Assembly: GCF_001550155.1 (NCBI RefSeq)
Contig: NZ_LRUF01000008.1
Span: 124,001-188,000, forward strand
Direction of reading: 5' to 3'
Length of the DNA: 64,000 nucleotides
From: Pseudoalteromonas arabiensis
Lineage (GTDB): Bacteria > Pseudomonadota > Gammaproteobacteria > Enterobacterales > Alteromonadaceae
Made by a program: the position numbers and the translations under genes. Numbering within the stretch: position 1 is the stretch's first letter; the number at the start of each line of letters is the position of its first letter. The notes beneath the pieces are model-generated. The model ran no database searches and was not told where the DNA came from. It saw nothing but the letters and a program-made list of their open reading frames with translations. Positions 16,745 to 26,071 of this stretch are shown here, one piece after another.

Positions 16745-18598
16745 TTAATTCAGCTTAATCATGCCGGCAGAGAGTGTAATTGCACTGCCATCTACTTTTA
16801 CATTACTGCCTTTGATATCAATATTTGTGCCTTCAATGGCAATATTACCACTGCTGCTCATCGTTATTTTTGCTGAGCCCGTTTTAATAACAATTTCTTT
16901 TCCAGCTTCAATGTTAAGTGTTTTACCCACTTTTAAAGTGTCATTATCGCCAATATCAACCGTACGATTTACTTTTATTTTAGCGTCATCGTTGTTGCCA
17001 ACTTCTAGAAAACGATCGTTATCAATTTTTTCTTTTTGATCGTTCTTTACATACAATTGTTTGTCTTTTTCTGCTTGCATGTAAACTAATTCGCTGCCTT
17101 TTTTATCTTCAAAACGCAGCTCATTAAAGTTATCGGCCCCACCTTCTTTTGTAGAGCGAGTTTTTATACCACTTTGTGTTTTTTCAGCAGGTAAAGCATA
17201 CGGAGGCATTAGATCGGCGTTATAAACCGCGCCGCTAATAATCGGTTGGTCAGGGTCACCATTTATAAAGTCGACCAACACCTCTTGTCCAACGCGAGGG
17301 AAAAAGAATGCGCCCCATTTTTTACCTGCCCAATTTTGAGCAACCCTAATCCAACACGAGCTTTGAGAATCTTTTTTACCTTCACGGTCCCAATCAAATT
17401 GTACTTTTACACGACCATACTGGTCGATCATAATTTCATCGGCACTGTCACCCGTCACGATGGCCGTTTGTACACCGTTTATAACAGGTTTATTTTTAAT
17501 ATGGGCTGCACGGTAAGGCACATCTTTTGGAACACATTCAAAGTGATTAGAAAAAACCTCTTCAGTTTGAGATTGTTGTCCGCCAGATTGGTTTGGCACC
17601 GTGATCGCGGTTAGCAATGAGGTAATTGCAAATGTTTTGCCCTCTAGGCGCGGATCTTCGTGTTTTTTAAAACTGAACAGTTTACCAACAGAAAAAGATC
17701 GGCAGTCACTTCGACCACTACTTAATTTCATATTTCGCTGGAGTGACTCTAGCTGTAACGCAGCTAAATTTGCAGCACGAGGATGTGTTTCTGCTTCGCC
17801 TGTGTATTCAAATACTTCTGCAACCGACTGAGTGGGTAAATCAGCTTTAGCGTGATCACCATCTGGGTATCTTGGCGGTTGCTTAAAATCATAACCAATT
17901 CGTTTGTAGCTGCCTGGTGCTAAACTTAAGCCACCTTGCCATTTATTGACATGAGACTCGCTTAAATGGCCAGAGCTAAACACAACTTTAGCCTCTGCGC
18001 ACTCTTCATAGGCAGTGATATCATCCGCAAGAACCAAAGTATGATTACTTTTACTGTGTTCGAAGAAGTAAAAAATCCCTTCTTGTTGTAGTAATCGCTG
18101 AATAAAGTCAAAGTCAGATTCTTGATATTGAACACAATATTCATACTTAGGGTACGTTTTAGTGGTGTTATCTTTGAATGCAACATTATGCTGACCAAAT
18201 AAATCAGCAAAAATATCTTGAATGGTTTTCTTTTGAAAAATACGACTGTTCTTTCTGTTACGCATTGACGCTGCGTAAGGAACAATCGTTGCGTGATAAT
18301 CAATATAGTTCTTTTGTTCGTCAACATCAGCCGTGCGGCTTCCGTTAGATACCAACTGGCTAACAATACCATGAAAGTATCGCTCACCTGTACCGTCGGC
18401 ATTTCGAACTTTTATGGAAACAGGCTTACCAACAAGATCTTCATGTGCGATTTGCGTCCCAATAGTGAACATATTCACTGACATCACAAACAAATCTGAC
18501 ATCGATTCTTGTGCGACAAGTCGAGTCAAATACAGTGCGTCTTTGCCTGCTGGGGTGTTTATCTGAATTACATTTTTATCTTGTGTTGCTTTTTGCAT
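16745..18598 (-). CDS. vgrG: VgrG spike protein (TssI)
   Basis: 617 aa when started at the ATG at 18598, which has an AAGGA site; the longer frame to 18625 would run into the terminator of hcp. It has the gp27-like N-terminal half (YQESDFDFIQRLLQQEGIFYFFEH), the gp5-like OB region (QYGRVKVQFDWDREGKKD, WIRVAQNWAG, FFPRVGQEVLVDFINGDPDQP) and a C-terminal beta-helix (IAIEGTNIDIKGSNVKVDG). No extra effector domain follows, so cargo is carried through the separate PAAR protein. It lies downstream of hcp, separated by a hairpin terminator that likely sets a lower level than Hcp. Confidence 0.97.
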   Translation of the reverse strand: MQKATQDKNVIQINTPAGKDALYLTRLVAQESMSDLFVMSVNMFTIGTQIAHEDLVGKPVSIKVRNADGTGERYFHGIVSQLVSNGSRTADVDEQKNYIDYHATIVPYAASMRNRKNSRIFQKKTIQDIFADLFGQHNVAFKDNTTKTYPKYEYCVQYQESDFDFIQRLLQQEGIFYFFEHSKSNHTLVLADDITAYEECAEAKVVFSSGHLSESHVNKWQGGLSLAPGSYKRIGYDFKQPPRYPDGDHAKADLPTQSVAEVFEYTGEAETHPRAANLAALQLESLQRNMKLSSGRSDCRSFSVGKLFSFKKHEDPRLEGKTFAITSLLTAITVPNQSGGQQSQTEEVFSNHFECVPKDVPYRAAHIKNKPVINGVQTAIVTGDSADEIMIDQYGRVKVQFDWDREGKKDSQSSCWIRVAQNWAGKKWGAFFFPRVGQEVLVDFINGDPDQPIISGAVYNADLMPPYALPAEKTQSGIKTRSTKEGGADNFNELRFEDKKGSELVYMQAEKDKQLYVKNDQKEKIDNDRFLEVGNNDDAKIKVNRTVDIGDNDTLKVGKTLNIEAGKEIVIKTGSAKITMSSSGNIAIEGTNIDIKGSNVKVDGSAITLSAGMIKLN

Positions 18599-18621
18599 TC
18601 CTTGCTTCCTATTCCTACAGA

Positions 18622-18651
18622 TCAAAAAAGCTCTGAGTAAAACTCAGAGCT
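18622..18651 (-). terminator. Rho-independent terminator between hcp and vgrG
   Basis: A perfect 10-bp stem (18629-18638 with 18642-18651) has a 3-nt loop and is followed on the minus strand by six T residues. It lies 19 nt after the hcp stop and just upstream of the vgrG ribosome site, so it should attenuate transcription into vgrG. Confidence 0.85.
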
Positions 18652-18669
18652 AGTCGGTTTCGCAAAAAA

Positions 18670-19149
18670 TTACATTTGCTGACCTTTAACGCCACTGTAA
18701 CCATAAACAAGTGGTGCAGTGATGTTGTTTTTATCATCAGTAGGCGTCACTGTCATCATCATTTCAGTGTAGCTGATAGTGATAGTTTCAATTGGGCGAT
18801 CGTTTTGAACTGATACAGAGTAGCTAGAAATCATTGCATCTGTTAATTCGATTTTCATGATTTCTTCAACTTTATCACCTTGTTTAGTGATATGGAAAAC
18901 AGCCGGTAAGCCTTTACCAATAGTTGCTTCTTTGAATAAGTCCGGAGACGCTTTATCTTGAAGTTTAGTGATAGTTACATCGCCTAAACGAGTTGAGCTA
19001 GACTCACGGTCCATTGCTGTACCAGTGTGAGCTGAAATTTCACGACTTACATTCCAATCTAGTGATAAAACCGTGATTAAGTCTTTGAAAGACTCAGCTG
19101 TAGTTTCACCTTTAATTGAACCGTATTTTAAATATGTATTTGCTTGCAT
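18670..19149 (-). CDS. hcp: Hcp tube protein (TssD)
   Basis: The 159-aa Hcp family (DUF796) protein is the usual length. Visible motifs are YLKYGSIKGETTA at the N-terminus, TKLQDKASPDLFKEA in the middle and ETITISYTEM near the end. Hexameric rings of Hcp stack into the secreted tube inside the TssBC sheath. The ATG follows AAGGAG. It has its own promoter and terminator candidates on either side, which suits the high level of Hcp needed relative to VgrG. Confidence 0.97.
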   Translation of the reverse strand: MQANTYLKYGSIKGETTAESFKDLITVLSLDWNVSREISAHTGTAMDRESSSTRLGDVTITKLQDKASPDLFKEATIGKGLPAVFHITKQGDKVEEIMKIELTDAMISSYSVSVQNDRPIETITISYTEMMMTVTPTDDKNNITAPLVYGYSGVKGQQM

Positions 19150-19327
19150 ATGATAATGCTCCTTTTTAATTTATAAATTTTATCCATTAAACTGGATTAT
19201 TTACTTTTGGTTACCCAAAATTCCTTTGAAATCACTATCTTTAACTGCGCAACGAAAGGGTCTTCTCAATCCTTTCCCTAGACGAAGACAATGTCTCAAT
19301 GTTCCATCAATTAATGAAGACGGAGAA

Positions 19328-19356
19328 ATTATAATCCGACTCAAAAAAAGAAACAA
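19328..19356 (-). promoter_or_regulatory. Candidate sigma70 promoter of hcp
   Basis: On the minus strand, TTGTTT (19356-19351), a 17-nt spacer and a perfect TATAAT (19333-19328) lie about 180 nt upstream of the hcp ATG, implying a long leader. I see no -24/-12 (sigma54) signature. Called by eye only. Confidence 0.45.
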
Positions 19357-19375
19357 GAAAACTTATGATTAATAA

Positions 19376-21979
19376 TTAACTTACTTTAAAATCAAAGTGA
19401 CCATCATTAATAAATAATGATATCTCATTTAACTGCTCACCTGAAACTATGTTATCAAGTAGCCTCTTCGATAAAAGTGGCAATACATTATTTTGCAACA
19501 ATGTATGTATATTCCTAGCACCCGAACCAGAGTCATTGCAATTACTAACTATATAATCAATAACGCAATCAGAGTATACAAGCTCAGAATTATAATTATT
19601 CTTAACTCGCTTACATATTTTATTCAATTGCAGTCTTGCTATATCTGCAAGAGTACTCTTACTTAATGGAATGTAAGGAATAACATTTATGCGACCAAGA
19701 AATGCAGCTTTAAACACATCTAACAAATCATTTTGTAATGCTTTTTGCAGACCGGCAATGCTTGGTGCAGTCTCCTCATCCTCAAATAAGCTCATTGTGG
19801 TGTCGGTACCCACGTTAGAAGTCATGATGATGATGGTATTTTTGAAGTCGATATCTCTACCTTCACCATCCTTTATTGTACCTTTATCAAATACTTGATA
19901 AAAAATATCGTGAACACCTGGGTGTGCTTTTTCTATTTCATCTAACAAAATTACGCTATAAGGTTTACGACGAATAGCTTCTGTTAGTACACCGCCCTCA
20001 CCGTAACCAACATAACCAGGAGGAGAGCCAAGTAACAGCGACACTTTATGCTCTTCTTTATACTCAGACATATTAATGATGGTGATATTTTCTTCACTAC
20101 CATACACTTCGTTCGCTAAAGAGAGCGCAGTTTCTGTTTTACCTACCCCGCTTGGGCCTGCCAACATAAAGATACCATTAGGACGGCTTTCATCGGCTAA
20201 ATGTGCTTTCGATGTTTGCACAACTTTCGCAATCAGATCGAGTGCATGGTCTTGGCCTACAACACGTTGTTTCATGGTATCAGCAAGTTTTAAAACACTG
20301 ATAACTTCATCTTCATGCATTTTACCTACAGGAATACCAGTCCAATCAGAAATAACTTGGGCAATTAATTCATCATCGACTTGCCAATGCACCATATTCG
20401 AATCAAATTGTGCAAGGTTCTCTTTATACTGCTGCAGTTTCTGAATTTCCTCAGCGTTGTCATTGTCATCATCGTTAAGCGCAGTAAGTACTTCTTTTAC
20501 GTCTTTAATTAATGACATTTCACTCTCAAATTGCGCTTTTAGAGGTTCAAGCTGCTGAGAGATTTGTTCACTTTTTTCGTTGAGTGTTGCAAGTATCTCG
20601 CTGTGATCAAGGCCGGTACGCTGTTCACGGCTTAACATAGCAATTTGAGATTTAATTTCTGACTGCTCGTTTTCTAGCTTTTCAATCGAGTTAGGTTTAG
20701 ATGCTTGGCTCATAGCAACGCGCGCGCATGCAGTATCAAGTAACCCAACCGCTTTATCTGGCAGTTGTCTGCCAATGATATAGCGATGAGATAAGTTAAC
20801 AGCGCTTTCTAATGCTTGCTCAGAAATAAATACATTATGGTGTTTTTCCATCACTGGCACTAAGCCACGTAACATAGCAATGGCTTTTTCTGGTGTTGGT
20901 TCTTCCACTTTAACAACTTGGAAACGTCTTGCTAATGCAGCATCTTTTTCGAAAAACTTCTTATACTCAGCCCATGTTGTTGCAGCAATCGTTCTTAACT
21001 CACCACGCGCTAATGCAGGCTTTAATAAATTTGCCGCATCATTTTGACCCGCTTGGCCACCGCTGCCGATCATGGTGTGTGCTTCATCAATGAAAAGGAT
21101 GACTGGGTAAGGGGCATTTTTAATTTCTGAAATAAGTGACTTTAAGCGATTTTCAAACTCACCTTTCATACCTGCGCCAGCTTGTAATAGTGCAAGATCT
21201 AAAGTATGGATTTTTACATTTTTTAATACTTCAGGAACACTTCCTTGCGCTATACGCAGTGCTAAACCTTCAACTACCGCAGTTTTACCTACCCCAGCTT
21301 CGCCCGTTAAAATTGGGTTGTTTTGTCTGCGGCGGGTAAGAATATCGACCATTTGGCGGATTTCAAAATCGCGGCCTAAGATAGGATCAATTTTGCCTGC
21401 TTTAGCTTGCGCCGTTAAATCAACCGTAAACTGATCGAGATTAGGTGTTTTCGATGACACATTTACCGGCGCATCTTGTTGTGTCTGTGAAGCAGGGTTT
21501 ACCTCATTCGACTTAGTAACAAGTTCTGGCCAAGCATGTAAAAGTTGCCCTGCATCAATTTTATTGAACTCTTTACTACAACGGCTGACAACGCTTGCTA
21601 ACGTATCGTCTTTCACTAGCGTATAAATAATGTAGGCACTGCGTATTTGTGTGTCTGTAAACTCAATGCTTGTACTTAGCCAAGTTTGTTTCAATAAGCT
21701 TGTCACATGAATTGATAAACTAGGTGATGAGTTACACCCTGTTTTATGCGATTCAAGTGACTTATTTAAGTCGTGCTTAAGTTTGTCTTCATCAATATCG
21801 TAAGCACTTAAAATGAGTCTAAGGTCATCAACTTGCTGTTCAAGCAATGCTAAAATCCAATGCTCTAGTTCAACAGTAAAATGGCTGCGGCTATTACAAA
21901 TAGCAACAGCTAGCTCAAGACTTTTTTTACATTCAGGACTTAGCTTTTCAACTAGTTTATTTAGTGTCATGGTAGACAT
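19376..21979 (-). CDS. clpV: ClpV ATPase (TssH), sheath recycling
   Basis: 867 aa, the usual ClpV length. The N-terminal domain (about residues 1-160) binds the sheath. Two AAA+ modules follow: Walker A GEAGVGKT with ILFIDEAH, then GPSGVGKT with VILLDEIEKAH, separated by a coiled-coil middle domain of about 130 residues (~405-530). It disassembles contracted TssBC sheaths for reuse. It ends the tssA-clpV block; the hcp promoter region follows. The sequence is intact. Confidence 0.96.
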   Translation of the reverse strand: MSTMTLNKLVEKLSPECKKSLELAVAICNSRSHFTVELEHWILALLEQQVDDLRLILSAYDIDEDKLKHDLNKSLESHKTGCNSSPSLSIHVTSLLKQTWLSTSIEFTDTQIRSAYIIYTLVKDDTLASVVSRCSKEFNKIDAGQLLHAWPELVTKSNEVNPASQTQQDAPVNVSSKTPNLDQFTVDLTAQAKAGKIDPILGRDFEIRQMVDILTRRRQNNPILTGEAGVGKTAVVEGLALRIAQGSVPEVLKNVKIHTLDLALLQAGAGMKGEFENRLKSLISEIKNAPYPVILFIDEAHTMIGSGGQAGQNDAANLLKPALARGELRTIAATTWAEYKKFFEKDAALARRFQVVKVEEPTPEKAIAMLRGLVPVMEKHHNVFISEQALESAVNLSHRYIIGRQLPDKAVGLLDTACARVAMSQASKPNSIEKLENEQSEIKSQIAMLSREQRTGLDHSEILATLNEKSEQISQQLEPLKAQFESEMSLIKDVKEVLTALNDDDNDNAEEIQKLQQYKENLAQFDSNMVHWQVDDELIAQVISDWTGIPVGKMHEDEVISVLKLADTMKQRVVGQDHALDLIAKVVQTSKAHLADESRPNGIFMLAGPSGVGKTETALSLANEVYGSEENITIINMSEYKEEHKVSLLLGSPPGYVGYGEGGVLTEAIRRKPYSVILLDEIEKAHPGVHDIFYQVFDKGTIKDGEGRDIDFKNTIIIMTSNVGTDTTMSLFEDEETAPSIAGLQKALQNDLLDVFKAAFLGRINVIPYIPLSKSTLADIARLQLNKICKRVKNNYNSELVYSDCVIDYIVSNCNDSGSGARNIHTLLQNNVLPLLSKRLLDNIVSGEQLNEISLFINDGHFDFKVS

Positions 21980-21998
21980 AATATTTCCTTGTATTTAT

Positions 21999-22979
21999 TT
22001 ATCCTTTAAACGACAACTCAGTGACGTTTCCCTTACGAACACCACTTTGCGGTAAAAGAAAGCTATTACAGCCTAATTGAAAACGCTCTTCTTTTAGTTG
22101 TGTTGCATCTAATTCATAAAAATTCGACTTAATAACCAGCTCATGTTGAACTTGATTACCGAGAAAATCTTTCGTTATTTTGTGTGCCAGATCGTATAAA
22201 TCTCTGCGCGGCAAAAGACGCGTTGTTTGCTTTGCATCTTTTGGTTTAACAATCACTTTTACTTTTGTAGAAATATCCCATACTTGCTTTCCTGCCATCG
22301 CATCAACACCTAAACGCGCATGCTTTGCATTAAAACCCGTACTGGTTATTTGTGTTTGTTCGCTTTGTTTTAATGGTTGCCACTGGCCAACAAACTGCGC
22401 AATCTCAACATCACAATCGAGATAGAAAGCGAGAATATTTCGCAAATCAGCAGCATTACGTGCTCTTCGGCTAAATAAGCCACCAAAATACAACTGGTGC
22501 GGGGCACGACCGCCGCTTAGCAAAGATAAGATCTTTGTATGTTGATCATGCTCTTTATTGGCAAAGTTAAGTGTGGGCTTATACTTCTTCCAAGCACGAT
22601 AATATAAAGAGACTAAGCGATGATTAAACATGTCATAGAAATCACGCATGGTTGTATCTTTAAAGCGCAACCTTTGCATCACCAGCTCACTATAAAAATG
22701 AGGCAACGCACCAGAGCATCCCGTCATTCCCATAAATGAGACTTCCATATTAAATTTTGTGGCGCCTTCGTATGTTCCTGATGATTTTAGGTTTGTGATC
22801 GCATTGCCGGCAAAACCAAATTTTTGAGTGGCCGAAAAACGAATAAGTTCTAGTTTAGGGTGACTGTCATAGCCAACCTTACGATACTGCTGCGCAGATT
22901 CTTGTAACTGTGATTCAATAATGAATACGGCTTTATAAAAATCAGTTTGAGTTGCACTGTGCAGTAACTTATCAATCAT
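21999..22979 (-). CDS. tssG: TssG baseplate protein
   Basis: 326 aa when started at the ATG at 22979, which overlaps the tssF stop (ATGA); the longer frame to 23012 is less likely. TssG family features include a start MIDKLLHSAT, LIRFSATQKFGFAG, MGMTGCSGALPHFYSEL and LLSGGRAPHQLYFGGLFSRRAR. With TssF, TssE and TssK it forms the wedge of the baseplate. It follows tssF in the standard order and precedes clpV by 19 nt. Confidence 0.94.
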   Translation of the reverse strand: MIDKLLHSATQTDFYKAVFIIESQLQESAQQYRKVGYDSHPKLELIRFSATQKFGFAGNAITNLKSSGTYEGATKFNMEVSFMGMTGCSGALPHFYSELVMQRLRFKDTTMRDFYDMFNHRLVSLYYRAWKKYKPTLNFANKEHDQHTKILSLLSGGRAPHQLYFGGLFSRRARNAADLRNILAFYLDCDVEIAQFVGQWQPLKQSEQTQITSTGFNAKHARLGVDAMAGKQVWDISTKVKVIVKPKDAKQTTRLLPRRDLYDLAHKITKDFLGNQVQHELVIKSNFYELDATQLKEERFQLGCNSFLLPQSGVRKGNVTELSFKG

Positions 22980-24802
22980 AGTAAAACCCCAGAACCAACC
23001 CGAGCAGGCCATTGATGGTAAACTCGATCTTGCTCTTTGAGTTTTAAACTCAAACGGGTGAAGCTATTAATTGAAGCAAATTGTGAGAAAAAACAATCTA
23101 AAACAGATGCAAAAAAGAATACACCACTGCCCGAGAAGTCATCATTTGCAAAGGTAATTTCGATATCTGTGCCAGATGCAAACGCCACTCGACCATTTTG
23201 CACTACACGCGCCGTTGCTGGCTCAATCTTTACATTGTAGATATTATCGATCATGCCTTTTGATTGTGGCGTTGCTTTGAAATCATATAATCGAAGTGTT
23301 TCTTTCAACTTATCGACTGCGTTTTCACCGCTAAATGAATCAATGGTAAGGTGATTAATTAACTGCCAACGCGTGCTACTTCCTAATACCGGTCTGACTG
23401 CGTGAGTAGGTGCCACTAAACACCTAATTTTTTTAATTACATCGCCCCGTTTTGGCATAGACAAACCAAGTTCATCATCACCAAACGGTAAGCTTGCTGG
23501 CAGATTTCGGTTACTGCATTGAGCGCGCACGGTTAACACACTATTGCCTTCACTCAGCTCTTGGGCGCTATTTTCAAAGCCACCATTAACTAAAGATAAA
23601 TAGGTTTCTGTTCCCGCCTCTGCATAGCCGCCAGCCCATAAAGCGGTTTCACGGCGTGTATGCCAAAATAGATCTTTATGTTCTTGATATTTAGGGTGTG
23701 TTTGCCCATAAAAAGGCGTAACGATTTGTTTATTACCTTTATGGTCAAATGCCACGACTTCTTCAATGCTTATGATTTCAGATATTTCAGAATCGATATA
23801 ACGTGGTGCAAGCTTGTACTCGTACTCACTTAGCTCAGGTCTGATCGGCTCAATTTCCTGCTCAAACATATTAATAATGGGTGTGCATCCCAATAAGAAC
23901 ATGTCTTTATCAACCTGTTTTTCTAACTCTGTAGATTCTGTATCTAAATAGAAATACAAGGTCGTTGTGTTTGAATCACGCGGCAACACATGGCGAATAT
24001 TTTGTAATTCGAAAAATTTAAACTTTTCAGGAAAGATAAAGTGTTCAACCAATAACCTAAAGCCAGATGAAGAGCGCAATGAATAAGGCACTACAGCCTC
24101 ATCGTGCTCAAAACCAACAGGCTTTAAATGCTCATTTGACAGATAGTGAACACCTTCATCGCCATTATCAACGGCAATACCAATACAGTGTTTAAATAAT
24201 AATTCGTACACTTTTAACGAAAAATGCCACTGCCCGTGTATAAATACTTTTAGATTATTAAGCTCAGTCTCATGCAGCGGTACTCCTTCGTACTCACCTG
24301 TGAGCTGTACTTTGAAAATGGCTTTTGCAGGCTCATTCCAAGTTGGTTTTGGTGCAATAAACGGACTATTATCAAATTGAGCCGCCGTGATTTCAACTGG
24401 CCAAAGGTTGGTGTCAAAGCAGCTTTTAAACTTACACTGCTTCATGTTTTCAACATTGGTCTCGACTTCACTTCCTCTCGGTATGACGATACCGGTTGTC
24501 GATAAGTTTTCTGACTCAAGCTTAATAACAGACAATGAAGGGATAGGCGCTTGGTAATCAGGATAAAGCTGACCTAATAGTGCATCTGTAAGTTCAGGAA
24601 AACTATCATCAAGCTTTTGTCTGATGTTGGCTGTCAAAAACGCAAATGATTCAATCAACCTTGAAACATGAGGATCTTCAATCGTTTCATCACTGAGCTT
24701 TAGTCTTCCAGCAACCTTTGGGTACTTCTCAGCAAAGTCTTTACCTAAGTGGCGAACATACGCCAACTCACGGTTGTAATATTTTAATAATTCATCATTC
24801 AT
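22976..24802 (-). CDS. tssF: TssF baseplate protein
   Basis: The 608-aa TssF/VasA family protein is of standard length. The N-terminus YYNRELAYVRHLGKDFAEKYPK and RLIESFAFLTANIRQKLDDSFPEL are diagnostic. The C-terminus contains FASVLDCFFSQFASINSFTR. The start overlaps tssE by 4 nt and the stop overlaps tssG by 4 nt, so the three baseplate genes are translationally coupled. Confidence 0.96.
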   Translation of the reverse strand: MNDELLKYYNRELAYVRHLGKDFAEKYPKVAGRLKLSDETIEDPHVSRLIESFAFLTANIRQKLDDSFPELTDALLGQLYPDYQAPIPSLSVIKLESENLSTTGIVIPRGSEVETNVENMKQCKFKSCFDTNLWPVEITAAQFDNSPFIAPKPTWNEPAKAIFKVQLTGEYEGVPLHETELNNLKVFIHGQWHFSLKVYELLFKHCIGIAVDNGDEGVHYLSNEHLKPVGFEHDEAVVPYSLRSSSGFRLLVEHFIFPEKFKFFELQNIRHVLPRDSNTTTLYFYLDTESTELEKQVDKDMFLLGCTPIINMFEQEIEPIRPELSEYEYKLAPRYIDSEISEIISIEEVVAFDHKGNKQIVTPFYGQTHPKYQEHKDLFWHTRRETALWAGGYAEAGTETYLSLVNGGFENSAQELSEGNSVLTVRAQCSNRNLPASLPFGDDELGLSMPKRGDVIKKIRCLVAPTHAVRPVLGSSTRWQLINHLTIDSFSGENAVDKLKETLRLYDFKATPQSKGMIDNIYNVKIEPATARVVQNGRVAFASGTDIEITFANDDFSGSGVFFFASVLDCFFSQFASINSFTRLSLKLKEQDRVYHQWPARVGSGVLL

Positions 24803-25284
24803 AGTGAAGACTCGAAAATTTTCATGCCAAGGCTAACCGGCTCAACCTCAGAGTTAAAACTAATAAACTCAGGCTCAGGATCGGCATATAACAATGCATT
24901 TATTCTTAGGTTTAAAACACGATTAATTGGCAACTCTTCGTCAACTAACACTTCAACTTCAATGAAACGCGGCTCAAATCGTAAAATGGCATCGCGTACT
25001 TTTTCGCACAACACGAGTCGCCCTTCATGAGAGCTCACAGACATACTCGAAAAGTCGGGGAGCCCATAAGATAAGCAAGATGTCGCAAGCTCAGTATACT
25101 GACTAGGCCATGTATGCCATTGAATACGAGCATTAAGCAAAGCTTCCATATCTCGTCGCACTGAATTTTTTAACTGAGATAAACTAATTCCATCCGTTCT
25201 TTGTGGCGACTCCTGAATTTCAGGTTCATCGTCAATTAAACGGTCTAGAATCGAAGCTTTAAGTGACTGTTTGCTTTCAATCAT
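24799..25284 (-). CDS. tssE: TssE baseplate protein (gp25-like)
   Basis: 161 aa with an N-terminal SILDRLID motif and a gp25-like lysozyme-family fold (RRDMEALLNAR, YGLPDFSSMS, RDAILRFEPRFIEVEV). It docks the sheath to the baseplate. It lies 17 nt after tagJ; TagJ/TssE partnership is known for H1-type systems. Stop and tssF start overlap by ATGA. Confidence 0.94.
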   Translation of the reverse strand: MIESKQSLKASILDRLIDDEPEIQESPQRTDGISLSQLKNSVRRDMEALLNARIQWHTWPSQYTELATSCLSYGLPDFSSMSVSSHEGRLVLCEKVRDAILRFEPRFIEVEVLVDEELPINRVLNLRINALLYADPEPEFISFNSEVEPVSLGMKIFESSL

Positions 25285-25301
25285 GATTATGCGAACACTG
25301 C

Positions 25302-26069
25302 TTAAGCGATGAAACGACCAAGGTCAGAAATAAGAATGGCTTCATCATTTGCATAAAACATTTTCATTCCTTTACCTTGAATCAAGTTTTCGCTTAATTC
25401 TTGCCATTCAGTGACTTGCCCTAGCTTCTCAAGCTCCGTTTCAGAATACGGATAAACGAGAGGGATATGAGCTGTACCACTTGGGCCATTTTTGATGATA
25501 ACTTCAGCGCGCAACCAAATTTGTTCAACAATTGAATCAACAGGTTCGAACTCAAGCTTTTCTATTTCATCAAAGCGAGCTAAATAAAACTCACCGTTCG
25601 TTCCAAGTATCTCTAAGTACGGATTAATCGAATCATCTAGGTCACGGATGGCAGCTTGTTGATCTTCAACTGTGTTAGTACGAAGCTGCTCAACTTGCGC
25701 TGCAATTTCAGTTGCTTTATCAATATCGTTAGCTAGTAAGTTGATATGCATTTCAAGAAAAGCTTCATCTAGCTCATTCGCATCATGAAATAACTTGGGT
25801 GCAGCTTTACCCGCGTAAAAGTCTTGTCTTGCTTGCTCTGCTCTAATCAGGTGTCTTAAATTAACAGCGCCTACAGCAAATTCTGGTGACTTGGTGACCA
25901 TAAAATCAAGCTGTTTATCTGCCTTTTCTAATTCACCATTGACACATAACAATTCCGTGTAAGCACTTCTGATGTCAAAATTAAGCGGATCATCTTTTAA
26001 TTTTTCAGCACAATACTCAAGTGCTTCTGTTAATTTTCCGTTTCTGATGAGTGCATGGATCTCTCTCAT
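25302..26069 (-). CDS. tagJ: TagJ/ImpE accessory protein
   Basis: The 255-aa ImpE family protein has an N-terminal TPR-like helical half (LIRNGKLTEALEYCAEKLK, ELLCVNGELEKADKQLDFM) and a C-terminal beta-rich half (IWLRAEVIIKNGPSGTAHIPLVYP). In P. aeruginosa H1, TagJ (HsiE1) binds the sheath protein TssB and acts as an adaptor for ClpV. It is not universal in T6SS and its presence supports an H1-like subtype. It starts 2 nt after the second TssC-like gene. Confidence 0.92.
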   Translation of the reverse strand: MREIHALIRNGKLTEALEYCAEKLKDDPLNFDIRSAYTELLCVNGELEKADKQLDFMVTKSPEFAVGAVNLRHLIRAEQARQDFYAGKAAPKLFHDANELDEAFLEMHINLLANDIDKATEIAAQVEQLRTNTVEDQQAAIRDLDDSINPYLEILGTNGEFYLARFDEIEKLEFEPVDSIVEQIWLRAEVIIKNGPSGTAHIPLVYPYSETELEKLGQVTEWQELSENLIQGKGMKMFYANDEAILISDLGRFIA

Positions 26070-26071
26070 TT

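Noticed and set aside
17962..18402. 146-codon minus-strand frame inside vgrG
   Set aside because: It is an alternative frame within the vgrG coding sequence, which is supported by family motifs.
19150..19375. Sigma54 (-24/-12) promoter upstream of hcp
   Set aside because: No GG-N10-GC type element was found, and no VasH-type activator gene is in the window.
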